Shown here one piece after another: positions 1-9,287 of a stretch of 64,000 bases of DNA (position 1 is the stretch's first letter; each line of letters opens with the position of its first letter). The stretch lies in assembly GCA_903913865.1 (NCBI GenBank), contig CAIWMU010000141.1, positions 27,481 through 91,480 of the forward strand, given 5' to 3'. This stretch comes from an uncultured Verrucomicrobia subdivision 3 bacterium. Its GTDB lineage: Bacteria > Verrucomicrobiota > Verrucomicrobiia > Limisphaerales > UBA8199. A program made the translations under genes and the position numbers. Under the pieces are notes generated by a model that saw only the letters and a program-made list of their open reading frames with translations, had not been told where the DNA came from and searched no databases.

Positions 1-314
1 ATGTCCAGCCTGCCGACAAGATCTCGAAAATCAATGAAGCCCTTCCCCTCATGCAGCGTTCCGAGGAGAAGCAGTTGGCCATCTCGGTGATGGGGTCAAT
101 CCCCACCGCAACGGCTCTGGAAGCACTCACCACCTTCGCGAACGACCCGGCATTGGCGGAAACCGCTTGCATGTCCATCACCCACCTCGCCAAGAGTGCC
201 CAAGCCGCAGAGCTTCCCAAGGACGCTCTCCGTCAGGCCCTGCAACTCGCCGCCAAATCCCAGAACGAATCCACTCGAAAAGAGGCGGAGGCGGCCCTGA
301 AGAAATTGAACTGA
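1..314 (+). CDS. C-terminal end of a HEAT-repeat-like protein (5' partial)
   Basis: The reading frame starting at base 3 is open from the window edge to the TGA at 312-314, so the gene begins upstream of the window and only about 103 C-terminal residues are visible. The sequence is helical and rich in Ala, Lys and Glu, with paired amphipathic helices such as VMGSIPTATALEALTTFAND and a last helix ending EAEAALKKLN. This is the spacing expected of HEAT-like repeats. In Verrucomicrobia and Planctomycetes such tails often close large secreted proteins, but the partner domain is outside the window. A strong terminator follows 22 bases after the stop. An ATG at 51 could be read as a start, but the frame stays open upstream and nothing resembling a ribosome site precedes it. 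Confidence 0.7.
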   Translation, partial: VQPADKISKINEALPLMQRSEEKQLAISVMGSIPTATALEALTTFANDPALAETACMSITHLAKSAQAAELPKDALRQALQLAAKSQNESTRKEAEAALKKLN

Positions 315-336
315 TCAGCGAATACAAAACTTCCAG

Positions 337-370
337 GCGGGGACTGGCAAAAACCGGTCTCCGCTTTTTT
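337..370 (+). terminator. Rho-independent terminator after the HEAT-repeat gene
   Basis: GCGGGGACTGG (337-347) pairs with CCGGTCTCCGC (354-364) over 11 positions with two G-U pairs. The loop is CAAAAA, and six T residues follow at 365-370. A second copy of CCGGTCTCCGCTT lies at 393-405 without a partner arm or T run. Confidence 0.9.
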
Positions 371-409
371 GTTTCCAGACTCTACCTGAAAGCCGGTCTC
401 CGCTTCGCC

Positions 410-574
410 TCAATGCTGTTTCTGAACGGTGCATCCGATCCTCCAAAGCATGAGGCTGTAGAGTGCCACCCCGGCGGCCAACAATCCCCAGCTCTTTTGC
501 ACGGCAAGGAGAATGCCGCACCCAAGGAGGACGCCGAATCCGAGAAAAACAAGTGCTGCAAGAGCCAGTTTCAT
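410..574 (-). CDS. Small two-helix membrane protein, unknown function
   Basis: A 54-residue frame starts at ATG 574, or 71 residues if a TTG at 625 is used, where it would touch the radical SAM stop. It holds two hydrophobic stretches: LALAALVFLGFGVLLGCGIL near residues 3-22, and a second around GLLAAGVALYSLMLW. A short basic tail ends RIGCTVQKQH. It lies directly downstream of the radical SAM gene on the same strand and is probably cotranscribed with it. I do not recognise a family. The clean helix-turn-helix membrane pattern favours a real gene, but its small size keeps confidence moderate. Confidence 0.5.
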   Translation of the reverse strand: MKLALAALVFLGFGVLLGCGILLAVQKSWGLLAAGVALYSLMLWRIGCTVQKQH

Positions 575-621
575 GGGTTGAACCGTAGTCGAAGATCTCC
601 GAATAGTCAAAATGACGATCC

Positions 622-2184
622 TCAACCGTGCCGGGCCTGGCGCTTTAAGGACCCCGCATGCCCACGGTGGGGCTCCGGCCCCTCATCCAGCAGGAAGTCC
701 TTTAGAAGCGACGGTTTGTCCTGACGCCCACCCCGCTTGTAATCAATCCACAAAGCCCGGGCGGCAACCGTGGGCTCAACCCCCACCTCCTGCCTCAGGT
801 ATTCAAAGATCAACTCCATCAACCGGGCGAGTGCGATGCTGTCCGTCCTCCTGGTTTTCGCATACAACCAATCGCTCCATTTCATGAAGGCGGCGAACGG
901 GGATGACTGCCCGCTCCACAACAAGGGGGTGGTTTCGACAAAATTCCCACTATTCCCGACGAGATCCCAATATCGGGCAAACCGCTTCACCCGCTGCATG
1001 AGGGGAAAATTTATCAGGCGGTTCTCGAGAATCTCATACGGGGGATGGGGGTTGTAGATCATTCCAAACGCCGCATCATGTCTCGAAAGGGTCGTCCCCC
1101 GCAGCCGTTTCAGGATTCCCACCTGGATTTCGTGCGGCTGCAAGGCGATCAGTTGATCAAAACCGGAACCGAAACTCTCCAACGATTCCCCAGGCAATCC
1201 AGCGATCAGGTCGGCATGGATATGGGCATGGGTCCGGGACCGCAGAAATGCAAGATTCTCCCGCAGCCTGCCGTAATCCTGCCGACGCTCGATCAACCCA
1301 CCCACTTCCGGGTTGAAGGTCTGAACACCCACCTCCAGTTGGATCGAACCTGCCGGAAACTTGCAGATCATCTCCCGCAATTCTGTGGGAAGACGGTCAG
1401 GAACCATCTCAAAATGAAACAACATCCCCGGTTGCCATCGTTCCAACAGGAAACCGAGAATTTCCAGGCTGACCCCGACGTTCAAATTGAAGGTCCGGTC
1501 CACAAACTTCAGGTGCCGCGCGCCCCGGGAAATAAGGCCGTCCAGATGCTCAAGAAAACCCTGCCCTGCCCCTGATTCCCGGCGAGCCAAAGGTGATGAC
1601 TTCAGCGGGGACTGCCGCACAGGAATATCGAGGGAAGAAAGGCAGAATTCGCACTTGAACGGGCACCCGCGCGAGGCTTCAACATAGATGATACGATGGG
1701 CAATATCGTCGGCACTGTAGAGGTCATAAGGCAGCACAAGCCGCGAAAACTCCGGAACTGGCGGGCGAATGATCTTTTGGCCGGGGACCTGACCGTTCAA
1801 CAACTGGCAACACAACTCGGGAAATGCCAGATCCGCCTCACCGGCGATCACGTAGTCGGCCAGCGCAACGACCGCCTGCCCCTCCGTCTCATAACTCACC
1901 TCCGGCCCGCCAAGAACAATCGACACATCCGGCGCAAGCCGCTTGAGCAAGCACACCACCTCCGTCGTCTGGGTCACGTTCCAGATGTAAACACCCAGCC
2001 CGATGATCCGTGGTCTTTCCCTCAGCAGGTTCTCCACCACATCGATAGGCCGCTGGCTGATCTCGAACTCCCTGATCTCAGCACGGGTCCGCAGGTCTCC
2101 AAGATTTGCCAGCAGGTAGCGTAACCCGAACGCCGCATGAATATACTTGGCGTTCAGAGTCGCGAGAAGAATGTCCGGAACCAT
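622..2184 (-). CDS. B12-binding-type radical SAM protein (DUF4080 type)
   Basis: The protein has 520 residues. The N-terminal ~140 residues form a Rossmann-like cobalamin-binding type domain ([20 protein letters not shown] at the start, IIGLGVYIWN and VLGGPEVSYE further on). The radical SAM core follows, with the cluster motif C174-x3-C178-x2-C181 in SRGCPFKCEFC. The barrel continues with the HADLIAGLPGES segment typical of this superfamily. The C-terminal ~120 residues match the extra helical region of DUF4080 proteins in length. The substrate of this family is not established. It lies alone between a response regulator and a small membrane protein. No clear Shine-Dalgarno sequence precedes the ATG at 2184. 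The first 28 codons and 35 bases of leader recur exactly at 5801-5918. Confidence 0.88.
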   Translation of the reverse strand: MVPDILLATLNAKYIHAAFGLRYLLANLGDLRTRAEIREFEISQRPIDVVENLLRERPRIIGLGVYIWNVTQTTEVVCLLKRLAPDVSIVLGGPEVSYETEGQAVVALADYVIAGEADLAFPELCCQLLNGQVPGQKIIRPPVPEFSRLVLPYDLYSADDIAHRIIYVEASRGCPFKCEFCLSSLDIPVRQSPLKSSPLARRESGAGQGFLEHLDGLISRGARHLKFVDRTFNLNVGVSLEILGFLLERWQPGMLFHFEMVPDRLPTELREMICKFPAGSIQLEVGVQTFNPEVGGLIERRQDYGRLRENLAFLRSRTHAHIHADLIAGLPGESLESFGSGFDQLIALQPHEIQVGILKRLRGTTLSRHDAAFGMIYNPHPPYEILENRLINFPLMQRVKRFARYWDLVGNSGNFVETTPLLWSGQSSPFAAFMKWSDWLYAKTRRTDSIALARLMELIFEYLRQEVGVEPTVAARALWIDYKRGGRQDKPSLLKDFLLDEGPEPHRGHAGSLKRQARHG

Positions 2185-2268
2185 GGCAAAAATTAACCCA
2201 AATATCGGCCTTGAATAGCCGAAGTTTCGGAATTACCCCGCTTTTCAAGCTTCATCTCCAACATCCTC

Positions 2269-2925
2269 TCAAATCCTGCGGTTCTCTCCACTATCCTTGC
2301 AGTAGGCAATGATTTCACGGCGGCTGCCGACGTGGAGTTTCTCGTAAATGCGCCGGACGTAGGTCGCCACGGTATTGCTTGTGATGCCGAGTTCGGCGGC
2401 GATCTCCTTGTAGGAGAGCCCGTCGACCACGAATTTCAGGACTTGATGCTCTCTCGGACCCAGGCGGACATCCTCCAGATCCGCACCGGTCGCCGGTGGA
2501 TTCCGTTTGAGACGAAAGAAATCGACGACCTCACGTGCGATGCCCGGACTCATGGGCACCCCACCGGCCCGAATCTCACGGATCGCTGTGATCAGTTTTC
2601 TGGGCATGACCGGTTTGACCAGGTATCCGTGAGCTCCGGCAGCTAGCGCCCGGAAGATCGTCACAGGATCCTGATAAACGGTCAGCATGATGATCTCAAC
2701 GCCAGACAGTTGCGTAGAGATTCGGGCCACGCACTCCACGCCGCTGAGGTCTGGCAGGTTGATGTCCATGAGGATGACGTCCGGGGCGAGCAGCGGCAGG
2801 TTGGCCACCGCAGTGGTGCCGTCCGCAAAGGCGCCGACGCATTGGCAGTCCTTCGCGCTGGCGAGCACATCACCCACCACTTTCCGGATGCGCTCATCAT
2901 CCTCGACAATGGCCACTCTGATCAT
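2269..2925 (-). CDS. NarL/LuxR-family response regulator
   Basis: The protein has 218 residues. The receiver domain (about 1-120) shows the acidic pair D9-D10 in VEDDERIR, the phospho-acceptor D54 in ILMDINLPD, T82 and K104 in YLVKPV. The C-terminal LuxR-type helix-turn-helix (about 150-212) reads LGPREHQVLKFVVDGLSYKE through NTVATYVRRIYEKLHV. The gene overlaps the stop of the upstream histidine kinase by four bases (ATGA), so the two are translationally coupled. Its direct targets are unknown. The nearest candidate is the divergent SGNH hydrolase gene, which shares a palindromic intergenic region with the kinase gene. Confidence 0.93.
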   Translation of the reverse strand: MIRVAIVEDDERIRKVVGDVLASAKDCQCVGAFADGTTAVANLPLLAPDVILMDINLPDLSGVECVARISTQLSGVEIIMLTVYQDPVTIFRALAAGAHGYLVKPVMPRKLITAIREIRAGGVPMSPGIAREVVDFFRLKRNPPATGADLEDVRLGPREHQVLKFVVDGLSYKEIAAELGITSNTVATYVRRIYEKLHVGSRREIIAYCKDSGENRRI

Positions 2926-4646
2926 GGGAATTTCCTGGTTGGCGCTGGATTTTCGACTGTCAACGGTGCCACAAATTCGACACGGGTTCCCCCGCCAGAG
3001 CGGTTGGCGAGCTCGAAACGGCCGCCAATTTCTTCCATCCGCCGACGCATGTTTGTCAACCCTTCATGGGTGCCAGCGACGGTCGTCTGTTCGTGTGCAA
3101 AACCGCAACCATTGTCCTCGATGCCGATTCGCAGGTTGGTGCTCTCAGCTCGTATTTCGACGCGGATCAAATCGGCCCGGGCGTGTCTGACGGCGTTGTT
3201 CAGCGCCTCGCGCACGGCCAGGAACAAATAGTGCCGGACTTTACCAGCCAGGGCTGTATCAGGCATATCCTGCGGGATGTCAAAGCGAACTCGCAGACCG
3301 GCCGCCTCGAGGAAGTGCGAATTACATTCCGTCAGATAATTAACGAACCCCCTGACGGTGTCGTTGGCGGGATTGATGGCCCATACGATCTCGTCCACGC
3401 TGCGCGTCAATTCAGTCGCCGATTGGCTGATGCGCTTGACCCGCTTCAGAGTATCGGCAGTCGGGCCTTGCTCCAGATCGTTGTGGACCCAATCACTCTG
3501 CATCGCGATTTCAACCAACCCCGCACCGATGTTGTCATGCAGATCTCGGGCGATCCGGGCGCGCTCACATTCCATCGCGTGCTCCTGCTCCAACCCCGCG
3601 ACCTGACGCTGCATCCGTTGCTGGACCGCAAGGCGACCGATCAAGGCGGTGGCGGCAGCCGCTAATGCGCCCGTGACCAGCCAAAACTCCCACCGTTGAT
3701 ACAGGGGGGCAACCACCATCAATGGCAGCGACACCTCCTGACCGGTCAACTCACCATTCGCTTTGGCTGCAGCCACGCGAAACCAATAGCGCCCGGGTTT
3801 CAACCACGAGTATTCCACCTGTCCGCGGCCGCTGCCGCCGATGCTGTGAGCCGTCTTCCACTCCAGAGTCAAATGGTTGCTCGGAGCTACGGGAATAAAG
3901 ACGTTCAAGGCCCAGTTGCCAAAAAAGTAAGGACTGTCATCCTGAATCGCCAGAATGGGGTGCCGCACTGGCGTCATCCGCGTCAGCAAGACGGCCAGTT
4001 CCGCGCGCGACCCTTCGCGCACCCAATTGAGCGGTGAGCCCAACGGATGAATCAGGTCTGATCCGGAAGTGATGCTCAAATCATGGACCATGGGCGGTCT
4101 ACCCTTTGCCTGTTCAACCAGCAAACGCACACCATCCACTCCAAGCATGCCGATGGCTGAATCGCTGCCGTGGGAGATAAAGGAGATCCTCGCGGAAGCC
4201 GTTCGCGCGGGCGCGGTGGCAATTTCACGTCGTGCTGCGAACTCCGATGTTTCGACATCACCCCGCCAACCTGGTGTTTCCCCTTCCATGTAGAATTCAC
4301 TGCTGCCCACCACCTGTCCGTGCCGGTCCCGGAAGTAAATGATCGCTCGCATCTTCACCGGGATGTCCTGCCATGTATCATCGTGACCCTCCAGCTTGTA
4401 GCGCAGGCGCATCTTGCGCGTGCTGTTGCTGTCGCCCTCCGTAAAGTGAAAACGCACCGAGCGGACGGTGGAGTGAATGGTCAACGGCGTGGAATTTCCG
4501 ACATCACTCGCCGAAATATCCTGCACTCGACCATCCGTCTCGATCTGCGAGATCCGGATGTCGGCCCAAGCGTCCAGACTAAACAACCAAAGACCGAAGG
4601 CGAGCAGACCCGTAGTCATCATTGTTCTGAACAGTGCGTTTTGCAT
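2922..4646 (-). CDS. Membrane sensor histidine kinase (HisKA_3 type) with periplasmic sensor region
   Basis: The protein has 574 residues from ATG 4646. A TTG at 4706 would add 20 residues before an otherwise good signal sequence and is less likely. After a signal peptide ending near DAWA, a ~290-residue beta-rich periplasmic region follows. A Y_Y_Y-like segment (YSWLKPGRYWFRVAAAKANG) precedes the membrane helix at about 321-339. The cytoplasmic part has the HisKA_3 H-box RARIARDLHDNIGAGL with phospho-acceptor H370, and a HATPase domain with N box REALNNAVRHA and G box DNGCGFA. It is the partner of the response regulator that overlaps its 3' end. The periplasmic region resembles those that sense glycans or cell-envelope ligands, but the ligand cannot be read from the sequence. 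Confidence 0.9.
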   Translation of the reverse strand: MQNALFRTMMTTGLLAFGLWLFSLDAWADIRISQIETDGRVQDISASDVGNSTPLTIHSTVRSVRFHFTEGDSNSTRKMRLRYKLEGHDDTWQDIPVKMRAIIYFRDRHGQVVGSSEFYMEGETPGWRGDVETSEFAARREIATAPARTASARISFISHGSDSAIGMLGVDGVRLLVEQAKGRPPMVHDLSITSGSDLIHPLGSPLNWVREGSRAELAVLLTRMTPVRHPILAIQDDSPYFFGNWALNVFIPVAPSNHLTLEWKTAHSIGGSGRGQVEYSWLKPGRYWFRVAAAKANGELTGQEVSLPLMVVAPLYQRWEFWLVTGALAAAATALIGRLAVQQRMQRQVAGLEQEHAMECERARIARDLHDNIGAGLVEIAMQSDWVHNDLEQGPTADTLKRVKRISQSATELTRSVDEIVWAINPANDTVRGFVNYLTECNSHFLEAAGLRVRFDIPQDMPDTALAGKVRHYLFLAVREALNNAVRHARADLIRVEIRAESTNLRIGIEDNGCGFAHEQTTVAGTHEGLTNMRRRMEEIGGRFELANRSGGGTRVEFVAPLTVENPAPTRKFP

Positions 4647-4717
4647 CACGGCGCTTCGTTTGCCGCACCGAAGATACCAACTCCTTGTGGACCCGACAAC
4701 GGCCAACCCCGTCCAGC

Positions 4718-4740
4718 CATGTCACAATCTCTGTGACATG
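4718..4740. promoter_or_regulatory. Perfect palindrome between divergent kinase and SGNH genes
   Basis: CATGTCACA (4718-4726) and TGTGACATG (4732-4740) are perfect 9-base inverted arms around ATCTC. It sits in the ~130-base divergent gap between the two-component operon (start 4646) and the SGNH hydrolase (start 4777), a natural place for an operator serving both. The arms contain TCACA...TGTGA, the reverse order of a Crp-type site. Confidence 0.55.
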
Positions 4741-4776
4741 ACGCACGCAGAAAATCCAGCCACAATGGCTTCCGTT

Positions 4777-5679
4777 ATGAAGACATTATTTGCAATGTTT
4801 GGTTGCCTCGCATCCCTCTCGGTGCAGGCCCTCAACTATCCCTACGCACCTTACAACGAAGGCAAAATGGACCCGCAGAAGTCCGGTTGGCCGTTGACGG
4901 AAGATGAGCGAAATTATGTCCTGCTTCCAGAGCATGACCGGCGTCCTGGCCGGGAAAGCCTCCAGCACAGGCCAACTATGTGGCCTGTGGTGCCCTCCGC
5001 AGGATACTGGGGGGGCACAAGTTGGCTGGATGCCCACATGAGCCTGGTCAAGACCGTCCAAGCCAGTAAAGGGCCAACCGACGTTCTGCTGGTTGGCGAT
5101 AGTATCACGATGCAGTGGGGCGCAGCGTGGACAAAATATTTTCCGTCGCTGAGAGCAGTCAACATCGGCATCGGTGGCGACAAGACCCAGAATGTCCTGT
5201 GGAGACTTGACCACGGAGGCGTGGAAGGCCTGAATCCGCGGATTGTCTTACTACTCATCGGCAACAACAACATGTTCTTCGCACCGGAGACAGGTATTGA
5301 TCCAGCCGCACAAGGCATCAAGCTCTGCGTGGACAACCTGTGCGACAAGTTTCCAAAAGCATCCGTCATCGTGGTAAAGATGTTCCCGGCATACGAACCC
5401 CGCAACCCGTTCTACGAAAACATCAAGAAGGTGAACGCAGCGTTGGACACATTGAACCTGGAGGCCAACCCAAAAATCCGACTGTTAGACATTTGGGAAG
5501 ACATGGTGAACACCGACGGCACCTTGAAAAAGGAGTTGTTTACTCCCGACAACATTCATCTTTCTCAGGATGGAGGCTACCGGCTCTATGCGGAAAAACT
5601 GAAACCCCTGCTCGAGGCTTTTCTAGCCGGAAAGGACGTGCCAAAGTCAGCTCCGAAAGCACATATCATTTCGCGGTAA
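4777..5679 (+). CDS. Secreted SGNH/GDSL hydrolase (PAF-acetylhydrolase-like)
   Basis: The protein has 300 residues from ATG 4777. ATGs at 4738 and 4765 are in frame, but 4738 lies inside the palindrome and 4777 gives the neatest signal peptide ([18 protein letters not shown]). The SGNH blocks are complete: block [10 protein letters not shown] with nucleophile S109, block [11 protein letters not shown], block III IGNNN, and block [10 protein letters not shown] with D258 and H261. The spacing matches PAF-acetylhydrolase-like esterases that remove O-acetyl groups from secreted or cell-wall carbohydrates. It is transcribed away from the two-component system and may be one of its targets. The true ester substrate is unknown. 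Confidence 0.88.
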   Translation: MKTLFAMFGCLASLSVQALNYPYAPYNEGKMDPQKSGWPLTEDERNYVLLPEHDRRPGRESLQHRPTMWPVVPSAGYWGGTSWLDAHMSLVKTVQASKGPTDVLLVGDSITMQWGAAWTKYFPSLRAVNIGIGGDKTQNVLWRLDHGGVEGLNPRIVLLLIGNNNMFFAPETGIDPAAQGIKLCVDNLCDKFPKASVIVVKMFPAYEPRNPFYENIKKVNAALDTLNLEANPKIRLLDIWEDMVNTDGTLKKELFTPDNIHLSQDGGYRLYAEKLKPLLEAFLAGKDVPKSAPKAHIISR

Positions 5680-5706
5680 CAATCGATAGGATGAGACCAT
5701 CGCAAC

Positions 5707-5918
5707 GACACCGCCTCCGTCGTCCGGGTCACGTTCCAGATGTAAAAGCCCAGCCCGATGATCCGTGGCTTTTCCCTCAGCACGGGTCCGGAGGACTACG
5801 AGATTTGCCAGCAGGTAGCGTAACCCGAACGCCGCATGAATATACTTGGCGTTCAGAGTCGCGAGAAGAATGTCCGGAACCATGGCAAAAATTAACCCAA
5901 ATATCGGCCTTGAATAGC
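5707..5918 (-). pseudogene. Decayed 5' fragment of a second copy of the radical SAM gene
   Basis: Bases 5801-5918 match 2102-2219 perfectly over 118 bases, covering the start codon, 28 codons and 35 bases of leader. Bases 5707-5782 match about 1954-2027 with roughly five differences. Relative to the intact gene, 56 bases are missing between two CTCAGCA copies (2021-2027 and 2077-2083), leaving one at 5776-5782. This looks like a slippage or recombination deletion, and it shifts the frame. The rest of the gene is absent. The remnant lies between the SGNH gene and the end of the efflux operon. Confidence 0.85.
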
Positions 5919-6026
5919 GAAAATTCGACGCACCACATGATGCCTGTGGTGCCCCGTCAACCCAGCAGGGCTGACCTCAACGCCTGCTTCAAGATTCAGA
6001 AATACTGGAACCGGGATTGGACACCC

Positions 6027-9000
6027 TCAGGCCCGACCGGAACCTGTCGCCGGTGTTGATGGTCCACCTTTGTTGCGTGATTTGCCAAAGAAGAACTTTC
6101 CTGCGCCCCAATCATCAAACAACGAATAACTGATCGGGGTCACAAGCAGGGTGAGAAGCAGGCACAGCATCTGCCCACCGATGATCACCTTGGCCATGGA
6201 TGCGCGGCCACCCGATCCTGGGCCCGTGCCCAGTGCAATCGGGATCATGGAGGAGACCAGCATCATCGTGGTCATCAGGATGGGACGCAGCCGGACGCGG
6301 TTTGCCTGCAAAATCGCAGACTCCCGGTCCATGCCGCGCGCCCGGAGTGTGTTCGTGTAATCCACCTGCAGAATCCCGTTCTTCTTCACAATGCCAAACA
6401 GCATGAACAGGCCGAAAATGGCGTAAATATTGAAGGATTCGCCGAGAAATACCATCGTGAGCAACGCGAATGGCAGCGAGAGAGGCACAGCCAGCATGAT
6501 GGAGATGGGATGGACAAAGTGCTCAAACTGGGCCGCAAGGATCATATACATGAACACCATCGCGAGGCCGAATGCCATGGTGAAGCTCTGAAACGTCTCC
6601 TGCATGGTCTTTGCGCGGCCGGTGAACACAACATCGTAACCAGCCGGCAGATTCAGGGATGTCACAGCCTCCCGGACGTTTTCCATGGCCTGACTCAACG
6701 GATAGTCTGCGAGGTTTCCAATGACGGTCACCTTGCGCTGGCGCTGGTAGCGGTCGATCTGGTTCGGGCCCCGCGCCTCCTTGAACGAAACCAGGTTGGA
6801 CAGATGAACCATGGAGGATTCCGTTGAGTTGGTCCCGGCCTTGGCAGGGCTGAGCCGGAGCATGATCTGCTCCAGAGCCTCAGCAGCCCCACGCCCCTCC
6901 GGATTGGCCCGCAACCATACGTCATACTGATCATCCGCCTCCTTGTAAGTCCCCACCACCTCTCCACCCACCAGAGTGCGGAGCGCACTCGCCACATCAG
7001 AGACCGGCAATCCGAACTGGCTGGCCTTTGCGCGGTCGATCGTTGCCTGCAATTCCGGCTTGCGGGTGGACAAAGTTGTGTCCAGATCCACAATTCCCGG
7101 CCGCGAGCGCAGCTTTTCTATGATCTGGTCGGCATAAGTCGTCAACTGGCGCAGATCCGGCCCGACCAGGTTGAACTGCAAATCCGCGTTGCGCCCGCCG
7201 CTGCTGATGCCACCAATCAACTGAACCCCGGCTCTTAGGTCGGGATAATCAGTCAAAATCTGCCGGGCTTGGCGCATGACATCAAACTGCGACCATCGCC
7301 TGCTATGACCCAGGAAAGCGGAGATCCGCCCCTCCAGCGGAGGAAGGCGGCAGTAGATGGTTGCCTTTGTCACATCCCCCTCAGCCTTTCCCACCCGTCC
7401 TGATGTTTCACCAATGGTAACCAGAGCGTTGATGATCGCCGGCTGACCCTCCATCTTGATATCCTTCAAACGGCGGACGACCTGACTCACAATGTCGGCC
7501 GTCCGGCTCAGGGTCGATCCCTCCGGAGTCTGGATGATCACTTCAAACTCGCTCGCATCATCCTGGGGCATGAAATTGAAGGTGGTCATTTTCGCCAACG
7601 GCACGAGGGATACCATGCACAAACCGGCACCGAGCAAAACGGCCCAACGGTGATGAAGAGACCATTCAAGGACCCGTATGTAGTGCCCCCCAAGCCATCT
7701 CATCAATGGTCCCCCGTGCGCCTTCTTCTCCCTTGCCTTCTCATCATCCGAATGCTTCAAAAACCGGGAGGCAAGCATCGGAGTCAGAGTGAAGGAGATG
7801 AACAGGGAGACCATGATTGAAAACGCCACCGTCACCCCATAGCTGGAAAAGAACTTACCCACCCGCCCCTGCATAAACGCGAGCGGGAGGAAAATGATCA
7901 CCAGGGACAAGGTTGTCGCCATTACCGCCAGCGCGATTTCGCTGGTGGCGAGACTTGCAGCCTTCATCCCGCTCCACCCCTTCTCCTCCATCGTCCGATG
8001 AATGTTCTCCAGGACGACGATTGCATCATCAATGACAATTCCAACGGCGAAAACCATCCCCAGCATCGTGAAGTTGTTCAGGGTGTAGCCCATTGCCCGC
8101 ATCAGCGTGAACGTGGCTATAAGGGAGGCCGGGATCGCAATGGTCGCAATCACAGTGCCTCGCCAGTCGTGGAGGAAGAAGAACACGGTCAAAGCCACAA
8201 GCACCGCCCCGAACAGCAGGTGAAAACTCAACTCGTCCAAAGACCGGTTGATGAAGATGGACTGGTCCCTTACAACGCTGAGCTTGAAGTCCGGCGGCAC
8301 CACACTCCTGAGTTCATCAAGACGCCGTTTCACAGCGTCAATCAGCTTCACGGTATTGCTCCCTGATTGCTTCCGCACCACCAGAGTCACGGCATTTTCC
8401 CCATTCAACTGGGCCATGGACCTTGGCTCCTCAACCGAGTCCGCCACGGAGGCGATATCCTTAAGGTAAACCGGCTGACCGAGGAAATTTGCCACGATCA
8501 GCTCGTTGAAATCCCTGACCTCCCGCATGCGCCCCAGGGTCCGCACCACCATCTCCCGCCTGCCCTGATCGACCCGCCCACCTGGCACCTCAAGATTCTG
8601 CTGCCTGAGTGCCGTCCGAACGTCATCAATCGTCAATCCCCGCGCTCGCAACCGCGCCAGATCCACCTCGATCTGAACCGCCCGGCGCCGCGCACCCACC
8701 ATGCTGATGGCACCCACATCCTGCACCGTCTCGAGATTTTGCTTCAGCTGCTTGTCCGCAACAAAAGTGATCTCCTTCAAATCCCGTGGCGCGCTGACGC
8801 CGATCGTCACCACTGGCGAGGCATCCACATCGAACTTGTCAATGATCGGCGCATCTGTTCCCTCCGGCAATCTCGCCAGAATCGTGTTCACCTTGTCCCG
8901 CACATCCTGGGCCGCTGAATCACGATTGCGATCCATCAGGAACTGAACAGTGATTGAAGACACACCCTCCAGGGAAACGCTCGACAGCTCATCGATCCCC

Positions 9001-9287
9001 TGCACCGTGTTGATGATCTCCTCCAGGGGCTTGGTGACGCTCGTCTCAATCTCCTCAGGCGAGGCACCGCGCAGAGTGGTCGAAACAGTGATGATTGGAA
9101 GATCCACGTTGGGCATCTGATCCACGCCTATGTTCTGGAACGAGAACCATCCCAGCACCACAAGCAGGAGGTTCATCATCGTCGCGAAGACGGGACGCCG
9201 GATGCAAAGGTCGGCCAGAGCCAAACCACGGGATTCCCCCTCCCTGCCCCCATCGGCGGGTCCCCCGGTTTGCTTCGGGTCGCTCAT
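6027..9287 (-). CDS. RND multidrug efflux permease (AcrB/HAE1 type), second of two
   Basis: The protein has 1086 residues, a full-length RND pump with twelve predicted membrane helices and two large periplasmic loops. After a short soluble leader the first helix follows CIRRPVFATMMNLLLVVLGW. The proton-relay aspartates lie in AVGIVIDDAIVVLENIHRT (D420, D421). The second half contains AQFEHFVHPISIMLAVPLSLPFAL and GIVKKNGILQVDYTN, both typical of HAE1 permeases. It would export lipophilic compounds with its adaptor, whose stop it overlaps by four bases. It is the last gene of the TetR-led operon. No outer-membrane TolC-like factor is present nearby, so one must be supplied from elsewhere. Confidence 0.95.
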   Translation of the reverse strand: MSDPKQTGGPADGGREGESRGLALADLCIRRPVFATMMNLLLVVLGWFSFQNIGVDQMPNVDLPIITVSTTLRGASPEEIETSVTKPLEEIINTVQGIDELSSVSLEGVSSITVQFLMDRNRDSAAQDVRDKVNTILARLPEGTDAPIIDKFDVDASPVVTIGVSAPRDLKEITFVADKQLKQNLETVQDVGAISMVGARRRAVQIEVDLARLRARGLTIDDVRTALRQQNLEVPGGRVDQGRREMVVRTLGRMREVRDFNELIVANFLGQPVYLKDIASVADSVEEPRSMAQLNGENAVTLVVRKQSGSNTVKLIDAVKRRLDELRSVVPPDFKLSVVRDQSIFINRSLDELSFHLLFGAVLVALTVFFFLHDWRGTVIATIAIPASLIATFTLMRAMGYTLNNFTMLGMVFAVGIVIDDAIVVLENIHRTMEEKGWSGMKAASLATSEIALAVMATTLSLVIIFLPLAFMQGRVGKFFSSYGVTVAFSIMVSLFISFTLTPMLASRFLKHSDDEKAREKKAHGGPLMRWLGGHYIRVLEWSLHHRWAVLLGAGLCMVSLVPLAKMTTFNFMPQDDASEFEVIIQTPEGSTLSRTADIVSQVVRRLKDIKMEGQPAIINALVTIGETSGRVGKAEGDVTKATIYCRLPPLEGRISAFLGHSRRWSQFDVMRQARQILTDYPDLRAGVQLIGGISSGGRNADLQFNLVGPDLRQLTTYADQIIEKLRSRPGIVDLDTTLSTRKPELQATIDRAKASQFGLPVSDVASALRTLVGGEVVGTYKEADDQYDVWLRANPEGRGAAEALEQIMLRLSPAKAGTNSTESSMVHLSNLVSFKEARGPNQIDRYQRQRKVTVIGNLADYPLSQAMENVREAVTSLNLPAGYDVVFTGRAKTMQETFQSFTMAFGLAMVFMYMILAAQFEHFVHPISIMLAVPLSLPFALLTMVFLGESFNIYAIFGLFMLFGIVKKNGILQVDYTNTLRARGMDRESAILQANRVRLRPILMTTMMLVSSMIPIALGTGPGSGGRASMAKVIIGGQMLCLLLTLLVTPISYSLFDDWGAGKFFFGKSRNKGGPSTPATGSGRA

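Noticed and set aside
167..724. 185-residue plus-strand frame across the first terminator
   Set aside because: It runs through the HEAT gene in another frame, a strong terminator and the ends of two minus-strand genes. It is a shadow frame.
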